Below are positions 60,602-64,000 of a stretch of DNA of 64,000 nt, in pieces; the stretch's first letter is position 1; each line of letters opens with the position of its first letter. The stretch comes from Flavobacteriales bacterium. GTDB lineage: Bacteria > Bacteroidota > Bacteroidia > Flavobacteriales_F > PHOS-HE28. The position numbers and the translations under genes are program-made. The stretch lies in NCBI GenBank assembly GCA_016788635.1, contig JAEUSU010000023.1, positions 83,785-147,784 on the forward strand, written 5' to 3'. The notes beneath the pieces were generated by a model. It saw only the letters and a program-made list of their open reading frames with translations, was not told the DNA's origin and ran no database searches.

Positions 60602-61939
60602 CTATGATCGGATGGTCGCGACGAGCTCGTCCTCCTTCACCGCGCGCTGTTCGCCGCTCTTCATGTCCTTGAGGGTGACGATGCCTTGCTTCAATTCATT
60701 CTCACCGACAATGGCCACGAAGGGAATGTCCTTATCGTCCGCGTATTTGAACTGCCTGGCCATTTTGGCCTTGTCCGGATAGAGTTCAGCGGCGATGCCG
60801 GCTTCGCGCACGGCGCGCACCAGCTTCAGGCATTGCAGTGCCTCGGCCTCGCCGAAGTTGGCGAAGAGCAGGCGGGTGCTGCTGCGCAGTTCCGCAGGGA
60901 ATTTGCCGGTCTCCAGCAGCACGTCGTAGATGCGGTCGGCGCCGAAGCTGATGCCCACGCCGCTCATGCCTTTCAGACCGAACACACCGGTGAGGTCGTC
61001 GTAGCGGCCGCCGCCGCATATGCTGCTCTGCAGGGTGCCTTCCGCTGCCTTCACCTCGAAGATGGCACCGGTGTAATAGTCGAGGCCGCGGGCGAGCGTG
61101 GGGTCGAATTCGAGCACGGCGCTCTTCAGCTGACCCGCTGCTTCGAACACGAAAGCGAGGTCCTTCAGGCCTTGCTGCGCGATGGTGCTGGATGCGAGCC
61201 ACTGCTCCAGCTGCGGCCGTTGTTCCTTCCAGGCGCCCTTCAATGCGAACAACGGCGCGATGCGTGCGATCGCCTCATCGCTGACGCCCTTCACACGCAT
61301 CTCCTCCTCCACTTTCTCGCGGCCGATCTTGTCCAGCTTGTCGATGGCGGTGACGATGTCCACCACCTTGTCCGGCTGGCCACTGATCTCCGCGATCCCG
61401 CTGAGCACCTTGCGGTCGTTGAGCTTGATGACCACGCCCAGCCCCAGCTGCAGGAATACCTCATCGAACAACTGCACCAATTCCACCTCGTTCAACAGGC
61501 TTGTGCTGCCGATCACATCCGCATCGCATTGGTAGAACTCACGGTAGCGGCCTTTCTGCGGCCGGTCCGCCCTCCACACGGGCTGTATCTGGTAACGCTT
61601 GAAGGGGAAGGCCAGCTCGTTCTGGTGCTGCACAACGTAACGTGCGAAGGGCACGGTGAGGTCGTATCGGAGGGCCTCGGCTGCCAGACTCTTTCCGCCG
61701 TCCTGCATGGCACGTTCCAACTCAGCTCCACGCTTCAGCACCTTGAAGATCAACCGGTCCCCCTCCTCACCGTACTTGCCGGTGAGGGTCTCCAAGTGTT
61801 CCATGGCAGGCGTTTCCAGCGGCAGGTAACCGTACTGCTGGAAGACCTTCTCAATGGTGTTGAAGATGTACTTGCGGCGCAGCATCTCCTGCGGTCCGAA
61901 GTCGCGGGTGCCTTTGGGAATGGAGGGCTTGTTGGCCAT
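60602..61939 (-). CDS. hisS: histidyl-tRNA synthetase
   Basis: A 445-residue class II aminoacyl-tRNA synthetase. It has motif 1 ([20 protein letters not shown]), motif 2 ([20 protein letters not shown]), the histidine-specific [15 protein letters not shown] and motif 3 ([15 protein letters not shown]). The C-terminal anticodon-binding domain is complete. ATG 61939 is chosen over an upstream ATG at 61951. A TACTTTCG box lies 77 nt upstream. It is followed by hutH after 3 nt. Confidence 0.95.
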   Translation of the reverse strand: MANKPSIPKGTRDFGPQEMLRRKYIFNTIEKVFQQYGYLPLETPAMEHLETLTGKYGEEGDRLIFKVLKRGAELERAMQDGGKSLAAEALRYDLTVPFARYVVQHQNELAFPFKRYQIQPVWRADRPQKGRYREFYQCDADVIGSTSLLNEVELVQLFDEVFLQLGLGVVIKLNDRKVLSGIAEISGQPDKVVDIVTAIDKLDKIGREKVEEEMRVKGVSDEAIARIAPLFALKGAWKEQRPQLEQWLASSTIAQQGLKDLAFVFEAAGQLKSAVLEFDPTLARGLDYYTGAIFEVKAAEGTLQSSICGGGRYDDLTGVFGLKGMSGVGISFGADRIYDVLLETGKFPAELRSSTRLLFANFGEAEALQCLKLVRAVREAGIAAELYPDKAKMARQFKYADDKDIPFVAIVGENELKQGIVTLKDMKSGEQRAVKEDELVATIRS

Positions 61940-62016
61940 ATCAAGGTTCAAGTCACAAAGCTCAAGTCACAAGGGGTCAAGATCCGCTGGTGCTCGGCGC
62001 GGGGAAAAGTCCGGCG

Positions 62017-62024
62017 CGAAAGTA
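62017..62024 (-). promoter_or_regulatory. -7 box of hisS
   Basis: TACTTTCG on the minus strand (one T-to-C change from TAnnTTTG) lies 77 nt before the hisS ATG, downstream of the hairpin at 62044-62074. Confidence 0.4.
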
Positions 62025-62043
62025 CCGCCCCTCTGAAAACAGC

Positions 62044-62074
62044 GGACCGCCCGGGCTGAGCCCTAGGGCGGTCC
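62044..62074 (-). terminator. strong hairpin between ettA and hisS
   Basis: GGACCGCCC pairs with GGGCGGTCC and the inner GGGCT with AGCCC, giving 14 base pairs with a small bulge. On the minus strand it is followed by TGTTTTC. It may terminate ettA transcripts before the hisS promoter. Confidence 0.55.
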
Positions 62075-62088
62075 ACCGACCAGAACGT

Positions 62089-62108
62089 GGTCCTTCTCGC
62101 CAAGGACC
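62089..62108. other. second hairpin between ettA and hisS
   Basis: GGTCCTT and AAGGACC form a perfect 7-bp stem with a 6-nt loop. No T-run; function unclear. Confidence 0.4.
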
Positions 62109-62188
62109 GTTCGCTCAGGGCAATGGTACGAAGGCGGCGATGCGGTCATGATGGACAGCCACACCAATACGAAGGGATGATATACAGG

Positions 62189-62204
62189 TCCGACAGGGGT
62201 CGGA
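62189..62204 (-). terminator. possible small hairpin after ettA
   Basis: TCCGAC and GTCGGA form a 6-bp stem with a 4-nt loop, 5 nt after the ettA stop. The T-rich tail is weak. Confidence 0.35.
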
Positions 62205-62209
62205 ACGCC

Positions 62210-63904
62210 TCATCCCCGCACCAATTTCCTGTACTTGATCCGGTGCGGCACGATGTCGCCGCCCAGGCGCTTCTTGCGGTTCTCCTCATAATCGGTGAAG
62301 CCGCCCTCGAACCAGTACACCTGGCTGTCACCCTCGAAGGCGAGGATGTGGGTGCACACGCGGTCCAGGAACCAGCGGTCGTGGCTGATGATGACCGCGC
62401 AGCCTGAATAGTCCTGGATGGCCTCCTCCAGTGCGCGCAGCGTGTTCACGTCCAGGTCGTTCGTGGGTTCGTCCAGCAGCAGCACGTTGCTGCTCTGCTT
62501 CACGGTCATGGCCAGGTGGAGGCGGTTGCGTTCGCCGCCGCTGAGCACGCCCACCTTCTTGTTCTGGTCGGTGCCGCTGAAGTTGAAGCGGGAGAGGTAA
62601 GCGCGGGTGTTCATCACCACGTTGCCGAAGGTGATGTTCTCCAGGCCGCCACTGATGACCTCGTAAACGGTCTTGTCGGCAATGAGGTCCTTGTGGCTCT
62701 GGTCCACGTAGGCGATCTGCACGGTCTCGCCGATGGTGATGGTGCCGCTGTCGGCCTGCTCCGCGCCCATGACCATGCGGAAGAGGGTGGTCTTACCCGC
62801 TCCGTTGGGACCGATGATGCCCACGATGCCGGCCGGGGGCAGGGCGAAGCTGAGGTTGTCAATGAGCAGGCGGTCGCCGTAGCCCTTGCTTACATCCTTG
62901 AACTCGATGACCTTGTCGCCCAGGCGGGGTCCGTTGGGGATGAAGATCTCCAATTTGGCCTCCTTCTCCTTCACGCTCTCGCTCTGCATCTTCTCGTAGT
63001 TCTGCAGGCGGGCCTTGCTCTTGGTGCGGCGGGCGCTGGCGTTGCTGCGCACCCACTCTAATTCCTGCTTCAACACGCGCTGACGTTTGCTCTCCTGCTT
63101 CTCCTCCTGCGCCAGGCGGGCGGTCTTCTGCTCCAACCAGCTGGTGTAGTTGCCCTTGTACGGGATGCCCTCGCCGCGGTCCAGCTCCAGGATCCAGCCC
63201 GCCACGTTGTCCAGGAAGTAACGGTCGTGCGTGATGGCGATGACAGTGCCCTTGTATTGCTGCAGGTGCAATTCCAGCCATGCCACGCTCTCTGCGTCCA
63301 GGTGGTTGGTGGGTTCGTCCAGCAGCAGGATGTCGGGGTTCTGCAACAAAAGGCGGCACAGGGCCACGCGGCGGCGCTCACCACCGGACAGCACGCTGAT
63401 CTTCTGGTCCGGATCGGGGCAGCGCAGGGCATCCATGGCCACCTCCAGCTTCTGGTCGATGTTCCAGGCGTCGCTCACCTCGATCTTGTCCTGCAGGGCC
63501 GCCTGCCGGGCGATGAGCTTGTCCATCTTGTCAGGGTCGTTCAACACCTCCTCATCGGCGAACTTGTTGTTCACGTCCTCATATTCCTTCAACAGGTCCA
63601 TGATGGGCTGCACACCCTCGCGCACGATCTCGATCACGGTGCGACTCTCGTCCAGCTCGGGTTCCTGCTCCAGGTGGCCGATGGTATAGCCGGGGCTGAA
63701 GTGCACATCGCCGTCGAAGCTCTTGTCCTTGCCCGCGATGATGCGCATGAGCGTGGACTTGCCCGATCCGTTGAGACCGAGGATCCCGATCTTGGCCCCG
63801 TAGTAGAAGCCGAGGTAGATGTCGTTGAGGATCTTCTTGCCGGAAGGGAGGGTCTTGCCCACCTTCACCATGTTGAATATGACCTGTCTGCCTTCGTCTG
63901 CCAT
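62210..63904 (-). CDS. ettA: energy-dependent translational throttle protein EttA (ABC-F)
   Basis: A 564-residue ABC-F protein with two ATP-binding cassettes and no membrane part. Cassette 1 has GLNGSGKST (residues 43-51), LSGGERRRVALCRLLL and LLLDEPTNHLDAESVAWLEL; cassette 2 has GPNGAGKTTLFRMVMG, LSGGERNRLHLAM and LLLDEPTNDLDVNTLRALEE. The arm domain of EttA is in the first cassette and the linker is long and charged. EttA binds the ribosomal E site and gates the first elongation step according to ATP level. A perfect hairpin lies 6 nt upstream of the ATG. Confidence 0.94.
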   Translation of the reverse strand: MADEGRQVIFNMVKVGKTLPSGKKILNDIYLGFYYGAKIGILGLNGSGKSTLMRIIAGKDKSFDGDVHFSPGYTIGHLEQEPELDESRTVIEIVREGVQPIMDLLKEYEDVNNKFADEEVLNDPDKMDKLIARQAALQDKIEVSDAWNIDQKLEVAMDALRCPDPDQKISVLSGGERRRVALCRLLLQNPDILLLDEPTNHLDAESVAWLELHLQQYKGTVIAITHDRYFLDNVAGWILELDRGEGIPYKGNYTSWLEQKTARLAQEEKQESKRQRVLKQELEWVRSNASARRTKSKARLQNYEKMQSESVKEKEAKLEIFIPNGPRLGDKVIEFKDVSKGYGDRLLIDNLSFALPPAGIVGIIGPNGAGKTTLFRMVMGAEQADSGTITIGETVQIAYVDQSHKDLIADKTVYEVISGGLENITFGNVVMNTRAYLSRFNFSGTDQNKKVGVLSGGERNRLHLAMTVKQSSNVLLLDEPTNDLDVNTLRALEEAIQDYSGCAVIISHDRWFLDRVCTHILAFEGDSQVYWFEGGFTDYEENRKKRLGGDIVPHRIKYRKLVRG

Positions 63905-63910
63905 TCGTTG

Positions 63911-63930
63911 GGGCGACGTTCACGTCGCCC
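63911..63930 (-). promoter_or_regulatory. perfect hairpin just upstream of the ettA start
   Basis: GGGCGACG and CGTCGCCC form a perfect 8-bp GC-rich stem with a 4-nt loop. It ends 6 nt before the ettA ATG, where a ribosome would bind. It may affect translation, or be a dispersed palindrome. Confidence 0.5.
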
Positions 63931-64000
63931 TGGATTTTGAGTGATGTCCTTGCCTGTCTTCCCCGACGATCCTTGCGCGGGTCCCGTCTGCGGCAGCCGG

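Larger units (their letters stand above)
61940..62209. other. 270-nt intergenic region between ettA and hisS
   Basis: Contains a short direct repeat CAAGTCACAA next to hisS, the hisS -7-like box, and three hairpins at 62044-62074, 62089-62108 and 62189-62204. No ORF of coding character. Confidence 0.5.

Noticed and set aside
63944..64000. Possible start of a plus-strand gene running off the right edge (ATG at 63944, 19 codons)
   Set aside because: Too short to judge; no recognisable motif and no clear promoter box.

Overview
The window is a GC-rich, densely packed stretch of a Bacteroidota chromosome, most likely from a high-GC Flavobacteriales-type lineage. Three secreted proteins end in type IX secretion (T9SS) sorting domains. 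Start sites are repeatedly preceded by the Bacteroidota -7 box TAnnTTTG instead of a Shine-Dalgarno sequence. Large proteins combine FG-GAP, fibronectin, PD40 and SPOR-like modules. No prophage, CRISPR array, rRNA operon or complete transposase gene was seen.

Layout. 0-5.2 kb: end of a DUF4412-like gene, a glycosyltransferase, two T9SS cargo proteins around a TIGR02757 gene. 5.4-11.4 kb: amino-acid permease, BatA/VWA protein, dihydroorotase-like protein without the metal HxH, FkbM methyltransferase. 11.4-18.2 kb: TPR lipoprotein, def, ruvX, dapD, a heptosyltransferase-like GT9, a CCA-adding enzyme carrying a 63-nt in-frame repeat, a pRiA4b ORF-3 protein, miaA. 18.2-23.3 kb: PAS-SpoIIE phosphatase and membrane-anchored peroxiredoxin, then an iron ABC binding protein and permease (no ATPase here), then tRNA-Ala. 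23.4-29.3 kb: topoisomerase IV operon parE - membrane protein - lipoprotein - parC. 29.5-38.3 kb: reprolysin-like metalloprotease, M3 peptidase, and a 1148-aa T9SS protein with a gingipain-like domain. 38.8-41.2 kb: ychF, tRNA-Arg, an M48 lipoprotein and clpS. 41.2-54.3 kb: one minus-strand operon tpiA-prmA-(1502 aa)-plsY-(2126 aa), the two giant proteins being uncharacterised envelope proteins. 54.4-64 kb: rimM, rpsP, rsmE, a DUF4159 protein, terC, an alpha/beta hydrolase, a GxxExxY gene between inverted repeats, hutH, hisS and ettA.

Main points of interest. (1) The GxxExxY PD-(D/E)xK-like gene lies between 23-nt inverted repeats built from CACGGAG-type octamers. Two related inverted-repeat units without a gene occur elsewhere in the window, which suggests a small mobile or repeat-associated unit. 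(2) Three 21-nt repeat units sit in frame inside the CCA-adding enzyme. (3) The 2126-aa protein has the TPR-PD40-regulatory domain order of PorE, but with about 1300 residues of coiled coil and two SPOR-like domains where PorE has an OmpA domain. (4) Several genes have a -7 box 4-16 nt before the start codon, predicting leaderless or very short-leader mRNAs. All family names come from reading motifs; no database search was run.
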